Shown one piece after another: positions 22,977 through 32,669 of a stretch of 64,000 nucleotides of DNA. The notes beneath the pieces were generated by a model. It had not been told where the DNA came from. It saw only the letters and a program-made list of their open reading frames with translations, and made no database searches. Numbering within the stretch: position 1 is the first letter of the stretch; every line of letters starts with the position of its first letter. The DNA is from Pseudomonas putida (lineage in GTDB: Bacteria; Pseudomonadota; Gammaproteobacteria; Pseudomonadales; Pseudomonadaceae): the NCBI RefSeq assembly GCF_022627325.1, contig NZ_JAETZZ010000007.1, forward strand, positions 124,001 to 188,000, written 5' to 3'. The position numbers and the translations under genes are program-made.

Positions 22977-24491
22977 ATGCTTGAACAGTACGTCAAGAAG
23001 ATCCTCACCTCGCGCGTCTACGACGTCGCTGTCGAAACCCCGCTGCACAGCGCCGGGCAACTGAGCAAGCGCCTGGGCAACCATATCTGGCTCAAGCGTG
23101 AAGACCTGCAGCCGGTGTTCTCCTTCAAGATCCGTGGGGCGTACAACAAGCTGGCGCAACTGAGCCCGGAAGAACTGGCACGCGGCGTGGTTACCGCTTC
23201 GGCCGGCAACCATGCTCAGGGCCTGGCGTTGGCCGCGCGTGAGATGGGCATCAAGGCCACCATCGTGATGCCCAAAACCACGCCGGAGATCAAGGTCGAA
23301 GGCGTGCGTTCGCGGGGCGGCAAGGTTGTCTTGCATGGCGACTCGTTCCCAGAGGCGCTGGCCTACTCGCTGAAGCTGGTCGATGAGAAGGGCTTGGTCT
23401 ATGTCCACCCTTACGACGACCCGCACACCATCGCCGGCCAAGGCACCGTGGCCATGGAGATCCTGCGCCAGCACCCGGGCCAGTTGGACGCGATCTTCGT
23501 GCCGGTGGGTGGTGGCGGCCTGATCGCCGGTATCGCGGCCTACGTGAAATACCTGCGCCCGGAAATCAAGGTCATCGGCGTCGAACCTGACGACTCCAAC
23601 TGCCTGCAGGCCGCCATGGCCGCTGGCGAGCGCGTGGTCCTGCCGCAGGTCGGGCTGTTTGCCGATGGTGTGGCGGTGGCGCAGATTGGCCAGCATACCT
23701 TCGATATCTGCCGGCTGTACGTGGATGACGTGATTACCGTCAGCACTGACGAGATCTGTGCGGCGATCAAGGATATCTACGACGATACCCGCTCGATCAC
23801 CGAACCTGCTGGCGCGTTGGGCGTTGCCGGTATCAAGAAGTACGTGGAGCTCACCGGTGTGAGCGGCCAAACCCTGGTCGCTATCGATTCCGGCGCCAAC
23901 GTCAACTTCGACCGCCTGCGCCATGTCGCCGAGCGCGCCGAGCTGGGCGAGAAGCGCGAAGCGATCATCGCGGTGACCATCCCCGAGCGCCCCGGTAGCT
24001 TCAAGGCCTTCTGCGAGGCCATCGGCAAGCGCCAGATCACCGAATTCAACTACCGCAAGCATACCTCCGACGAAGCCCATATCTTCGTTGGTGTGCAGAC
24101 CCACCCAGAGAACGATCCGCGCGCTGCGCTGGTGCAACAGCTGACCGACCAGGGCTTCCCGGTCACCGACCTGACCGACAACGAACTCGCCAAGCTGCAC
24201 ATCCGCCATATGGTCGGCGGCCATTCGGCCGGTGCCAGTGACGAGATCGTGCTGCGCTTCGAATTCCCTGAGCGGCCGGGGGCGTTGTTCAACTTCCTCA
24301 ACAAGCTGGGCGGGCGCTGGAACATCTCGATGTTCCACTACCGCAACCATGGCGCGGCTGACGGCCGTGTCGTCGCTGGGCTGCAGGTGCCGGAGGACGA
24401 GCGCCACCTGGTGCCGGCAGCGCTGGCCAAGATCGGTTACCCGTACTGGGATGAAACCGAAAACCCGGCTTACCGGCTATTCCTGGGTTGA
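22977..24491 (+). CDS. ilvA: Biosynthetic L-threonine ammonia-lyase
   Basis: A 504-residue PLP enzyme making 2-oxobutyrate from threonine for isoleucine synthesis. The PLP lysine is in FSFKIRGAYNK and the phosphate loop is VGGGGLIAG. Two ACT-like regulatory domains follow (about residues 325-400 and 420-500, EKREAIIAVTIPERPGSFK and DEIVLRFEFPERPGAL). The full-length two-domain form implies isoleucine/valine allostery, unlike short catabolic enzymes. The ribosome site is weak. Confidence 0.95.
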   Translation: MLEQYVKKILTSRVYDVAVETPLHSAGQLSKRLGNHIWLKREDLQPVFSFKIRGAYNKLAQLSPEELARGVVTASAGNHAQGLALAAREMGIKATIVMPKTTPEIKVEGVRSRGGKVVLHGDSFPEALAYSLKLVDEKGLVYVHPYDDPHTIAGQGTVAMEILRQHPGQLDAIFVPVGGGGLIAGIAAYVKYLRPEIKVIGVEPDDSNCLQAAMAAGERVVLPQVGLFADGVAVAQIGQHTFDICRLYVDDVITVSTDEICAAIKDIYDDTRSITEPAGALGVAGIKKYVELTGVSGQTLVAIDSGANVNFDRLRHVAERAELGEKREAIIAVTIPERPGSFKAFCEAIGKRQITEFNYRKHTSDEAHIFVGVQTHPENDPRAALVQQLTDQGFPVTDLTDNELAKLHIRHMVGGHSAGASDEIVLRFEFPERPGALFNFLNKLGGRWNISMFHYRNHGAADGRVVAGLQVPEDERHLVPAALAKIGYPYWDETENPAYRLFLG

Positions 24492-24529
24492 GCGGCTAAG
24501 CTTGGCTAACCACCCAAGGACGTGACGAC

Positions 24530-24955
24530 ATGGAACACCTGACCACCCTCAAGGCTCTGCACATCGTCGCCACCGCGCTCCTGATTCTGGGCGCGCTGGG
24601 CCTGGCGATCTGGACTGTACGCGCCAGGCGCCAGGGCGATGCCGATGCCTACGGCAAGCTGCTGCGACGGCCGCTGGTGTTCGTCTGGGTGTTGATGGGC
24701 GTGTGCCTGTTGAGCATGCCGTTCACCGGCTGGTGGCTGGTGCACCTGGTGGGCTGGCCGTTGGGGCAGACCTGGGTGCTGGCTTCCAGCGTCCTCTATA
24801 CGGTAGGTGCGTTTTCCGCATGGTGGCTGCTGGTGCGCCTGAATCGGCTGCGCAAGGCGGAGGTGGTGGGGTTGCGGTTTACCCTGGCCCTGGCGGTGTT
24901 CAGCGGGGTCTGCTTATTGTCCATTGCCGGCCTGATGGGCGCCAAACCGGTCTGA
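24530..24955 (+). CDS. DUF2269 integral membrane protein
   Basis: A 141-residue protein with four predicted membrane spans (about residues 8-27, 48-68, 78-98, 115-135). The N-terminal KALHIVATALLILGALGLA and the FTGWWLVHLVGWPLG segment match DUF2269. The role is unknown. AAGGAC lies before the start. It is convergent with the HAD phosphatase gene over a hairpin. Confidence 0.8.
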   Translation: MEHLTTLKALHIVATALLILGALGLAIWTVRARRQGDADAYGKLLRRPLVFVWVLMGVCLLSMPFTGWWLVHLVGWPLGQTWVLASSVLYTVGAFSAWWLLVRLNRLRKAEVVGLRFTLALAVFSGVCLLSIAGLMGAKPV

Positions 24956-24961
24956 GCCGAT

Positions 24962-24980
24962 GGGGCTGCGCGGCAGCCCC
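24962..24980. terminator. Bidirectional hairpin between DUF2269 and HAD genes
   Basis: GGGGCTGC (24962-24969), loop GCG, GCAGCCCC (24973-24980). An 8-base-pair perfect stem within the 32-base gap of two convergent genes. Confidence 0.7.
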
Positions 24981-24987
24981 AACCCTT

Positions 24988-25644
24988 TCAATCCCGCAGG
25001 GATATCACCGGCCAGCCGCGTCGTTCTGCCTCGGCCTGCAGGTTAGGGTCCGGGTCCACCGCCACCGCGTGCGTTACCCGCTCCAGCAATGGCAGGTCAT
25101 TCATCGAGTCGCTGTAGAAATAGCTGTCTTCCAGGTCGAAGCCGTTCTCCAGCATCCAGCGCTCCAGCCGCGTCACCTTGCCTTCACGGAAACACGGTAT
25201 ATCGGTACTGCGCCCTGTGTAGCGGCCATCCTGCATCTCACATTCGGTCGCCAGCAGCACCCGCACGCCCAGGCGGCGGGCAATCGGTGCGGTGACGAAG
25301 CGGTTGGTGGCCGTGATGATCGCCAGCTGGTCGCCGGCATCGCGGTGCTGCTGCAGCAAGGCCAGTGCCTTGGGCAGGATGATCGGCTCGATGCAGTCGC
25401 GCATGAAGTCGCGGTGCCATTGGTCAAGCTGCGCCGGCTCGGTCGCCGCGAGGATTTCCATGGAGAAGGCCAGGTAGGCCTGCAGGTCCAGGGTGCCGTT
25501 CAGGTAATCCTGGTAGAAGGCGTCGTTGCGGCGTTTATAGGCGATGGGGTCCAGAATGCCCCGTTCGCACAAATAATCACCCCAGGCGTGGTCACTGTCG
25601 CCACCAAGGAGGGTATTGTCCAGGTCGAATAAAGCCAGGCGCAT
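24988..25644 (-). CDS. HAD-superfamily IB phosphatase (possible histidinol-phosphatase)
   Basis: A 218-residue SerB-like HAD hydrolase. Motif I is [14 protein letters not shown], motif II IITATN, the lysine is in REGKVTRL and motif IV is [13 protein letters not shown] recall the orthologue beside rppH in P. aeruginosa being proposed as the missing histidinol-phosphate phosphatase; this cannot be checked from sequence. It is divergent from rppH by about 140 bases. Confidence 0.85.
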   Translation of the reverse strand: MRLALFDLDNTLLGGDSDHAWGDYLCERGILDPIAYKRRNDAFYQDYLNGTLDLQAYLAFSMEILAATEPAQLDQWHRDFMRDCIEPIILPKALALLQQHRDAGDQLAIITATNRFVTAPIARRLGVRVLLATECEMQDGRYTGRSTDIPCFREGKVTRLERWMLENGFDLEDSYFYSDSMNDLPLLERVTHAVAVDPDPNLQAEAERRGWPVISLRD

Positions 25645-25785
25645 TGCGGTTACTCGCGTCAGCCATAGGGAAGGCCCGCAGAATACGGAGTTTTCACCTC
25701 ACTGCACATAAGCGTGGCGGGCGCGTTGCTGCCCTCGCAAGCTTTGTGGAACAATGCGGTGACATGCGTTTGCGAGGTTGCTGCC

Positions 25786-26265
25786 GTGATCGACCCGGAT
25801 GGTTTTCGCCCAAATGTCGGGATCATTCTCACGAATGATGCCGGGCAGGTGCTATGGGCTCGGCGGATCAACCAGGATGCCTGGCAATTCCCTCAGGGTG
25901 GCATCAACCCTGACGAGACGCCGGAAGATGCCCTGTACCGCGAGCTGAACGAAGAAGTTGGCCTTGAACGCGATGATGTGGAAATTCTTGCCTGCACCCG
26001 CGGCTGGTTGCGTTATCGTTTACCCCAGCGTCTGGTACGCACCCACAGCCAACCGCTGTGTATCGGCCAGAAGCAGAAATGGTTTTTACTGCGCCTGGTG
26101 AGCAATGAGCAACGGGTGCGGATGGACCTGACCGGCAAGCCCGAATTCGATGGCTGGCGCTGGGTCAGCTATTGGTACCCGCTGGGCCAGGTGGTGACCT
26201 TCAAGCGTGAAGTGTATCGCCGCGCCCTGAAAGAGCTAGCACCGCGTCTTTTGACGCGCGACTGA
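25786..26265 (+). CDS. rppH: RNA pyrophosphohydrolase
   Basis: A 159-residue Nudix enzyme that removes pyrophosphate from mRNA 5' ends to trigger decay. The start is a GTG at 25786 ([17 protein letters not shown] follows) with GAGG upstream. Extra upstream codons in the frame are not conserved-looking. The Nudix box runs from [12 protein letters not shown] to RELNEEVGL. It is followed by ptsP after 22 bases, a pairing common in gammaproteobacteria. Confidence 0.95.
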   Translation: MIDPDGFRPNVGIILTNDAGQVLWARRINQDAWQFPQGGINPDETPEDALYRELNEEVGLERDDVEILACTRGWLRYRLPQRLVRTHSQPLCIGQKQKWFLLRLVSNEQRVRMDLTGKPEFDGWRWVSYWYPLGQVVTFKREVYRRALKELAPRLLTRD

Positions 26266-26287
26266 CGACGGAGTTCGACCCCGAGCC

Positions 26288-28567
26288 ATGCTCAATACGC
26301 TGCGCAAGATCGTCCAGGAAGTGAACTCCGCCAAAGATCTCAAGACGGCGTTGGGTATCATTGTCTTGCGCGTCAAGGAGGCCATGGGCAGCCAGGTCTG
26401 CTCGGTCTACCTGCTCGACCCGGAAACCAACCGCTTCGTGCTGATGGCCAGCGAAGGCCTCAACAAGCGTTCCATCGGCAAGGTCAGCATGGCCCCCAAC
26501 GAAGGCCTGGTGGGTCTGGTCGGTACCCGGGAAGAGCCGCTGAACCTGGAAAACGCTGCCGATCACCCACGTTACCGCTACTTCGCTGAAACGGGCGAGG
26601 AGCGTTTCGCATCCTTCCTCGGTGCACCGATCATCCACCACCGTCGTGTGGTCGGCGTACTGGTCATTCAGCAGAAAGAACGCCGCCAGTTCGATGAGGG
26701 TGAAGAAGCGTTCCTGGTCACCATGAGTGCCCAGCTCGCCGGGGTCATCGCCCACGCCGAGGCCACCGGCTCGATTCGCGGCTTGGGCCGCCAGGGCAAG
26801 GGCATCCAGGAAGCGCGCTTCGTCGGCGTGCCAGGCTCGCCGGGTGCTGCCGTCGGGCGTGCCGTGGTCATGCTGCCGCCGGCCGACCTTGAGGTGGTGC
26901 CAGACAAGACGGTCGAAGACATCGACGCTGAACTCAAGCTGTTCAACAACGCCCTCGAAGGCGTGCGTGCCGATATGCGCAAGCTGTCGGCGAAGCTGGC
27001 CACCCAGCTGCGCCCTGAAGAACGCGCGCTGTTCGACGTGTACCTGATGATGCTGGAGGATGCAGCCCTTGGCGGTGAGGTGACGGATGTCATCAAGACC
27101 GGCCAGTGGGCCCAGGGTGCCCTGCGCCAGGTGGTAGGCGAGCACGTCAACCGCTTCGAACTGATGGACGACGACTACCTGCGCGAGCGCGCCTCGGACG
27201 TCAAAGACCTCGGCCGCCGTCTGCTGGCCTACCTCCAGCAAGCCCGTTCGCAATCGCTGGTGTATGCCGACAACACCATTCTGGTCAGCGAGGAGCTGAC
27301 CCCGGCGATGCTCGGTGAGGTGCCCGAAGGCAAGCTCGTGGGCCTGGTCTCGGTGCTGGGCTCGGGCAACTCCCACGTCGCCATCCTGGCCCGTGCCATG
27401 GGTATCCCGACGGTGATGGGCCTGGTCGACCTGCCGTATTCCAAGGTCGACGGTATCGAGCTGATCGTCGATGGCTACAAGGGCGAGGTGTTCACCAACC
27501 CCAGCGATGTGCTGCGCAAGCAATACAGCGAGGTGGTCGAAGAAGAGCGTCAGCTGGCCCAGGGCCTGGATGCGCTGCGCGAACTGCCTTGCGTCACCCC
27601 GGACGGTCATCGCATGCCGCTGTGGGTCAACACCGGCCTGCTTGCCGACGTGGCCCGTGCCCAGCAGCGGGGCGCCGAAGGGGTGGGGCTGTACCGCACA
27701 GAAGTGCCGTTCATGATCAACCAGCGCTTCCCCAGCGAAAAAGAGCAGCTGGCCATCTATCGCGAGCAGTTGGCGGCGTTTCACCCGCTGCCGGTGACCA
27801 TGCGTACCCTCGACATCGGCGGGGACAAGGCGCTGTCGTACTTCCCGATCAAGGAAGAAAACCCGTTCCTGGGCTGGCGCGGCATACGCGTGACGCTCGA
27901 CCACCCGGAAATCTTCCTGGTGCAGACCCGCGCCATGCTCAAGGCCAGTGAAGGCCTGAACAACCTGCGCATTCTGCTGCCGATGATTTCCGGCATTCAC
28001 GAACTCGAAGAAGCGCTGCACTTGATTCACCGCGCCTGGGGCGAGGTACGTGACGAAGGCACGGACGTGCCCATGCCACCTGTTGGCGTGATGGTCGAGA
28101 TCCCGGCTGCGGTTTACCAGACCAAGGAGCTGGCGCGTCAGGTGGATTTCCTTTCGGTAGGCTCCAACGACCTGACCCAGTACCTGCTGGCAGTGGACCG
28201 CAACAACCCGCGGGTTGCCGACTTGTACGACTACTTGCACCCGGCAGTGCTGCAAGCCTTGAACACCGTGGTGCGTGATGCTCACGGCGAAGGCAAGCCC
28301 GTCAGTATCTGCGGCGAGATGGCCGGTGATCCGGCAGCTGCGGTGCTGTTGATGGCCATGGGCTTCGACAGCTTGTCGATGAACGCTACCAACCTGCCCA
28401 AGGTCAAGTGGATGCTGCGTCAGATCAACATGAGCAAGGCCAAGGAGCTGCTGGCCGATGCCCTGAGCCATGACAACCCGCAGGTTATCCACAGCTCGTT
28501 GCAATTGGCCCTGAAAAACCTGGGGCTGGCGCGGATGATCGGGCCAGAGGCCAACAAGACCCTCTGA
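26288..28567 (+). CDS. ptsP: Nitrogen PTS phosphotransferase enzyme I (EI-Ntr)
   Basis: A 759-residue protein that starts the nitrogen-related phosphotransfer chain EI-Ntr, NPr, EIIA-Ntr. A GAF sensor domain covers about residues 18-150. The PEP-utilising region follows (FVGVPGSPGAAVGRAV), with the active histidine in GSGNSHVAILARAMGIPTV. The barrel domain carries GVGLYRTEVPFM, RTLDIGGDKAL and the catalytic cysteine in SICGEMAGDP. It probably responds to glutamine and 2-oxoglutarate through GAF. Confidence 0.96.
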   Translation: MLNTLRKIVQEVNSAKDLKTALGIIVLRVKEAMGSQVCSVYLLDPETNRFVLMASEGLNKRSIGKVSMAPNEGLVGLVGTREEPLNLENAADHPRYRYFAETGEERFASFLGAPIIHHRRVVGVLVIQQKERRQFDEGEEAFLVTMSAQLAGVIAHAEATGSIRGLGRQGKGIQEARFVGVPGSPGAAVGRAVVMLPPADLEVVPDKTVEDIDAELKLFNNALEGVRADMRKLSAKLATQLRPEERALFDVYLMMLEDAALGGEVTDVIKTGQWAQGALRQVVGEHVNRFELMDDDYLRERASDVKDLGRRLLAYLQQARSQSLVYADNTILVSEELTPAMLGEVPEGKLVGLVSVLGSGNSHVAILARAMGIPTVMGLVDLPYSKVDGIELIVDGYKGEVFTNPSDVLRKQYSEVVEEERQLAQGLDALRELPCVTPDGHRMPLWVNTGLLADVARAQQRGAEGVGLYRTEVPFMINQRFPSEKEQLAIYREQLAAFHPLPVTMRTLDIGGDKALSYFPIKEENPFLGWRGIRVTLDHPEIFLVQTRAMLKASEGLNNLRILLPMISGIHELEEALHLIHRAWGEVRDEGTDVPMPPVGVMVEIPAAVYQTKELARQVDFLSVGSNDLTQYLLAVDRNNPRVADLYDYLHPAVLQALNTVVRDAHGEGKPVSICGEMAGDPAAAVLLMAMGFDSLSMNATNLPKVKWMLRQINMSKAKELLADALSHDNPQVIHSSLQLALKNLGLARMIGPEANKTL

Positions 28568-28573
28568 ATTTCA

Positions 28574-28590
28574 GGGCCGCTTTGCGGCCC
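28574..28590. terminator. Hairpin after ptsP
   Basis: GGGCCGC (28574-28580), loop TTT, GCGGCCC (28584-28590), six bases after the ptsP stop and just before the convergent NRDE gene end. Confidence 0.65.
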
Positions 28591-28597
28591 CAGGGTC

Positions 28598-29344
28598 TCA
28601 GACCGAAAGCTCAACCTCCCCCAGATGCCCACCAAACGGGCCGAAGCTGCGTTCTATCAGCCGTCTATTACCCTGATCATCCACGATCAGCACCGTACTG
28701 GCGCGTGTCCCATAGTTTTGGCTGGCAATGAACACACTCGACAGCAGCTTCTCGGTCGCCACGCCCACGCCAGTTTCCGGCAGGTCTGCTTCAGGCGCCG
28801 TCTCACCATCGGCCAGCAACCCCATCAAACCCTGCGGGTCCGCTGAATCCAGTACCCGTGCCAGCCCCTCGCGCGCCTTGATCAGCTTAGGCCATGGCGT
28901 GTCCAGCCCGGCATTGGAAAGCCCATAGACCCCAGCCGCCAGCAAGCGCGGCGCCGCGTCTCGGGCGTGCAGAAACCCCAGGCGCGCCCCATCGCCTACC
29001 AGCAGGTTGAACCCCGAGTACTGTTGGCTGCGGCTGGCGACCTGGTCCAGGTATGCCTCGACCCCACGTTCACCTTGCAGGTAGGCCGCCACCAGCTCGC
29101 CGCGCGAGCGGGGGCCCAATGGCTGCCCGGGGTCGCGAATATTGGTCAGCGCAGCGAACCGCCCCTGCGGCCCCACGCCCAGCCAGGTACCACCGGCCTC
29201 CAGGTCACGCCCGGCATATACGCCGGGCGCATCTTCCCAGGGCGCCAGCGCCTGAGTGGGGCGGGCATAGAACTCGTCGCGGTTGGCCGCCACGATCAGC
29301 GGCAAGGCATGCCCTGGCCGCCAGGCGAATACGATCAGGCACAT
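28598..29344 (-). CDS. NRDE/TANGO2-family protein
   Basis: A 248-residue protein of the NRDE (TANGO2) family. It begins MCLIVFAWRPGHALPLIVAA and then NRDE, the family name motif, then GGTWLGVGPQGRFAALTN and SRGELV. TANGO2 relatives are linked to heme or lipid handling, but bacterial roles are unsettled. The Cys2 after Met processing might act as in other N-terminal-nucleophile folds; that is inference. The start at 29344 fits the family. Confidence 0.85.
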   Translation of the reverse strand: MCLIVFAWRPGHALPLIVAANRDEFYARPTQALAPWEDAPGVYAGRDLEAGGTWLGVGPQGRFAALTNIRDPGQPLGPRSRGELVAAYLQGERGVEAYLDQVASRSQQYSGFNLLVGDGARLGFLHARDAAPRLLAAGVYGLSNAGLDTPWPKLIKAREGLARVLDSADPQGLMGLLADGETAPEADLPETGVGVATEKLLSSVFIASQNYGTRASTVLIVDDQGNRRLIERSFGPFGGHLGEVELSV

Positions 29345-29473
29345 AGGTTGGGCCTCTGTGTTTTTTGCCACTGTACCCACAGCGGCGGTGCCGATCCATC
29401 CTGTAGCAGAGTTCACTAGAGCCCCGAGCCCGCCTTCCGTTACCATGCCGGATTGTTTTTTCGGGGACGACGA

Positions 29474-30256
29474 ATGGAGTTCGCACTCTATCTGCTTCTG
29501 GGCGCCTGTGCCGGTGTGCTGGCCGGGCTGTTCGGCGTGGGCGGTGGCATCATCATCGTGCCGGTGCTCGTGTTCAGCTTCACCTTGCAGGGTTTCGACG
29601 CTTCGGTGCTCACTCACCTGGCAGTCGGTACCTCGCTGGCCACCATCGTCTTCACCTCGGTTAACGCCGTGCTCGAGCACCATCGCCGGGGGGCGGTGCA
29701 GTGGCCGGTCTTCGCCTGGATGACCGTGGGTATCTTGCTGGGCGCCGGGGTGGGCGCCAAGACGGCTTCGCTTATCCAGGGCCCGCTGTTGCAGAAGATC
29801 ATCGGCGTATTCGCCCTGATCATTGCCGCGCAGATGGCACTGGAGCTCAAGCCCAAGGCCAGCCGCGGCATTCCCGGCAAGCCCGCGCTCATCGGCGCCG
29901 GTGGCGTGATCGGTTGGGCCTCGGCAATCTTCGGGATCGGCGGTGGTTCGTTGACCGTGCCATTCCTGACCTGGCGCAGCCTGCCGATGCAGCAGGCGGT
30001 CGCCACGTCTTCGGCCTGTGGCCTGCCGATTGCCGTGGCCAGCGCCCTGAGTTTCATGTGGCTGGGTTGGCACGATGAGCATCTGCCCGCCCATAGCGTG
30101 GGCTTCGTGTACTTGCCAGCGCTGGTCGGCATTGCCGTGACCAGCATGTTTTTCGCCCGCTTCGGCGCGCGGCTGGCGCACAAGTTGTCGCCCCGTCTGC
30201 TCAAGCGTTTGTTCGCCGCGCTGCTGTTTTGCGTAGGTCTGAGCTTTTTGATTTGA
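29474..30256 (+). CDS. TSUP (TauE/SafE) family permease
   Basis: A 260-residue membrane protein with eight predicted spans. The two family repeats begin [21 protein letters not shown] and [24 protein letters not shown] proteins export or import sulfite, sulfoacetate or other small organic anions. The ATG at 29474 has GGGGA upstream. It is 16 bases from lgt and likely shares its transcript. Confidence 0.87.
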   Translation: MEFALYLLLGACAGVLAGLFGVGGGIIIVPVLVFSFTLQGFDASVLTHLAVGTSLATIVFTSVNAVLEHHRRGAVQWPVFAWMTVGILLGAGVGAKTASLIQGPLLQKIIGVFALIIAAQMALELKPKASRGIPGKPALIGAGGVIGWASAIFGIGGGSLTVPFLTWRSLPMQQAVATSSACGLPIAVASALSFMWLGWHDEHLPAHSVGFVYLPALVGIAVTSMFFARFGARLAHKLSPRLLKRLFAALLFCVGLSFLI

Positions 30257-30272
30257 AACCAGAGGAATATCC

Positions 30273-31082
30273 ATGCTGCCTTACCCGCAGATAGACCCCG
30301 TGGCCGTTGCGCTCGGGCCGCTGAAAATCCATTGGTACGGCCTGATGTACCTGATCGGCATTGGTGGCGCCTGGCTGCTCGCCTCGCGCCGGCTCAACCG
30401 TTTCGACCCCACTTGGTCGCGTGAAAAGCTCTCGGACCTGGTGTTCTGGTTGTCGATGGGGGTCATCGTCGGCGGGCGCTTGGGTTATGTGCTGTTCTAC
30501 GACCTGCACGCCTACCTGGCCAACCCGACGTTGATCTTCGAGGTATGGAAGGGTGGCATGTCGTTCCACGGCGGCTTCATCGGTGTGATGCTGGCCGCCT
30601 TGTGGTTCGGCAAGCGCAACAACAAGTCGTTCTTCGAGCTGATGGACTTCGTCGCACCACTGGTGCCGATTGGCCTGGGCGCAGGGCGTATCGGCAACTT
30701 CATCAACGCCGAACTGTGGGGCAAACCGACCGATGTGCCGTGGGCGATGATCTTCCCGCCGTTCAGCGACCCGGCCCAGCTGCCGCGCCACCCATCGCAG
30801 CTGTACCAGTTCGCCCTGGAAGGCGTGGCGTTGTTCGCCATCCTCTGGCTGTTCTCACGCAAGCCACGCCCAACCATGGCGGTGTCTGGGATGTTCGCGC
30901 TGTTCTACGGCATCTTCCGCTTCGTCGTCGAATTCGTCCGCGTGCCGGATGCCCAGCTGGGCTACATTGCCTGGGGCTGGCTGACCATGGGTCAGATACT
31001 CTGCATCCCGATGATTCTGGCCGGCCTCGGATTGATCTGGTGGGCTTATAATCGCAAACCTACGGCGAAACCCGCCATCTGA
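30273..31082 (+). CDS. lgt: Prolipoprotein diacylglyceryl transferase
   Basis: A 269-residue inner-membrane enzyme that transfers diacylglycerol from phosphatidylglycerol to the lipobox cysteine of lipoproteins. The signature [17 protein letters not shown] is present, with the conserved HGG of SFHGGFIG and about seven spans. The start follows AGGAATATCC. lgt-thyA order is widespread. Confidence 0.96.
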   Translation: MLPYPQIDPVAVALGPLKIHWYGLMYLIGIGGAWLLASRRLNRFDPTWSREKLSDLVFWLSMGVIVGGRLGYVLFYDLHAYLANPTLIFEVWKGGMSFHGGFIGVMLAALWFGKRNNKSFFELMDFVAPLVPIGLGAGRIGNFINAELWGKPTDVPWAMIFPPFSDPAQLPRHPSQLYQFALEGVALFAILWLFSRKPRPTMAVSGMFALFYGIFRFVVEFVRVPDAQLGYIAWGWLTMGQILCIPMILAGLGLIWWAYNRKPTAKPAI

Positions 31083-31131
31083 TTCCCAACGGCAGGGGCG
31101 ATCCCCCTGCCGTTATCGCTACAGGTAAGCC

Positions 31132-32103
31132 ATGAAACAGTATCTGGACCTGGTCCGTGACGTCATCGAAAACGGCACTCTGCAGGAAAACCGCACGGGC
31201 ATCCGTACCATCAGCCTACCGGGCGCCATGCTGCGCTTCGATCTGCAAAAGGGCTTTCCTGCCATCACCACGCGCAAGCTGGCATTCAAGTCTGCCATCG
31301 GCGAGATGGTCGGCTTCCTGCGTGGCGTGAAGAACGCGGGTGAATTCCGTGAGCTGGGCTGCAAGGTGTGGGATCAGAACGCCAACGAGAACGCCCAGTG
31401 GCTGGCCAACCCGTTCCGCCAGGGCCATGACGACCTCGGCGAGATCTACGGTGTGCAGTGGCGCCAGTGGCCGGGTTACAAGCGCATCCCGCTGAGCAAT
31501 CCGGCTGCGATCGAAATGGCCGAACAAGCCGGCTTTCGCAGGATTGCCCAGGACGAAGAAGATGGCCAGGCGTTCGTCGTCCTGTACAAGGCCATCGACC
31601 AGGTGCGTCAGTGCCTGGACACCATCGCCAACGACCCGGGCAGCCGCCGCATCCTGTTCCACGGCTGGAACTGCGCGCAGCTGGACGAAATGGCGCTGCC
31701 GCCCTGCCATCTGCTGTACCAGTTCCACCCGAACGTGCAGACCAGGGAAATCTCACTGACGCTGTACATCCGCTCCAACGACTTGGGCCTGGGCACGCCG
31801 TTCAACCTCACCGAAGGTGCGGCGCTGCTGTCGCTGTTCGGCCGCCTGACCGGTTACACGCCGCGCTGGTTCACGTACTTCATTGGCGATGCCCATGTAT
31901 ACGAAAACCATCTGGACATGCTCAATGAGCAACTCAAGCGTGAACCGCTGCAAGCGCCGAAGCTGGTGATCAGCGATCGCGTACCTGCCTTTGCCGAGAC
32001 GGGCAAGTATGAGCCTGAGTGGCTGGAGAAGATCGAACCGAGCGATTTCAGCCTGGAAGGCTATGAGCACCATGCAGCGATGACGGCGCCGATGGCGGTC
32101 TGA
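31132..32103 (+). CDS. thyA: Thymidylate synthase (long form with insertion)
   Basis: A 323-residue enzyme methylating dUMP to dTMP with methylenetetrahydrofolate. The catalytic cysteine is C192 in [12 protein letters not shown]; the phosphate-binding arginines lie in [10 protein letters not shown]. Compared with the 264-residue E. coli enzyme there is an additional stretch of about 35-40 residues around 114-153 ([20 protein letters not shown] and on) and a longer segment before residue 100. Such long forms occur in other bacteria. FolA, encoded 11 kb away, regenerates its folate cofactor. Confidence 0.95.
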   Translation: MKQYLDLVRDVIENGTLQENRTGIRTISLPGAMLRFDLQKGFPAITTRKLAFKSAIGEMVGFLRGVKNAGEFRELGCKVWDQNANENAQWLANPFRQGHDDLGEIYGVQWRQWPGYKRIPLSNPAAIEMAEQAGFRRIAQDEEDGQAFVVLYKAIDQVRQCLDTIANDPGSRRILFHGWNCAQLDEMALPPCHLLYQFHPNVQTREISLTLYIRSNDLGLGTPFNLTEGAALLSLFGRLTGYTPRWFTYFIGDAHVYENHLDMLNEQLKREPLQAPKLVISDRVPAFAETGKYEPEWLEKIEPSDFSLEGYEHHAAMTAPMAV

Positions 32104-32119
32104 TTCACGCGACTCCCGA

Positions 32120-32136
32120 GGGCTGCACAGCAGCCC
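32120..32136. terminator. Hairpin between thyA and cadR
   Basis: GGGCTGC (32120-32126), loop ACA, GCAGCCC (32130-32136), in the 40-base gap of convergent thyA and cadR. Confidence 0.6.
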
Positions 32137-32143
32137 CACGGCG

Positions 32144-32587
32144 TCAATGCCCGTGGCTGCGCCCTACGTGCGAATGCTCTGAATCCGGCACGGATACAGC
32201 CCCGTTCACTTCCAAACGCTGCAAGATCGCGCATTCCTCTCCCTGCTCACTGCACCGCCTGCGTAATTCCACCAGTTGCTCCTGCAATGCCACCAGTCCA
32301 TCGATCCGCGCCTGCACGTGTTCGATATGTTCATCGATCAACGCATTCACGCTGCCACATGAACCCGTCGGGCTGTCACGCAGGCGCAAAAGGCTGCGGA
32401 TCTCGTCCAGGGTCATGTCCAAGGTGCGGCAGTTGCGGATGAAGGTCAGCCGCTCGACATGGGCTTGGGTATACAGCCGGTAATTACCGTCGGTACGTGC
32501 AGGCTCCGGCAGCAGCTGTTCACGCTCGTAATAACGGATGGTCTCCACTGCACAGTCGGTGGCTTTGGCCAGTTCTCCGATTTTCAT
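32144..32587 (-). CDS. cadR: CadR, MerR-family Cd/Zn/Pb-responsive regulator
   Basis: A 147-residue MerR-type regulator. The N-terminal winged helix is MKIGELAKATDCAVETIRYY. A long dimer helix follows, then the metal-site cysteines in SCGSVN (about residue 77) and CSEQGEECAIL (about 112 and 118). The histidine-containing tail HSHVGRSHGH is typical of P. putida CadR. It is divergent from cadA and should bind the promoter between them, repressing without metal and activating with cadmium. Confidence 0.95.
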   Translation of the reverse strand: MKIGELAKATDCAVETIRYYEREQLLPEPARTDGNYRLYTQAHVERLTFIRNCRTLDMTLDEIRSLLRLRDSPTGSCGSVNALIDEHIEHVQARIDGLVALQEQLVELRRRCSEQGEECAILQRLEVNGAVSVPDSEHSHVGRSHGH

Positions 32588-32608
32588 GGCGAATCTCCAA
32601 CAGGTGGC

Positions 32609-32639
32609 TTGACCCTATAGTGGCTACAGGGTGTTCACT
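32609..32639 (+). promoter_or_regulatory. CadR operator and cadA promoter
   Basis: TTGACC (32609-32614) and a possible -10 hexamer TTCACT (32634-32639) are separated by 19 bases, the over-long spacing of MerR-controlled promoters. The spacer contains the near-palindrome ACCCTATAGTGGCTACAGGG plus T (32612-32632), the expected CadR site. Confidence 0.8.
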
Positions 32640-32669
32640 TGGCAACAGGTGCTCACTAAGGATGACCCC

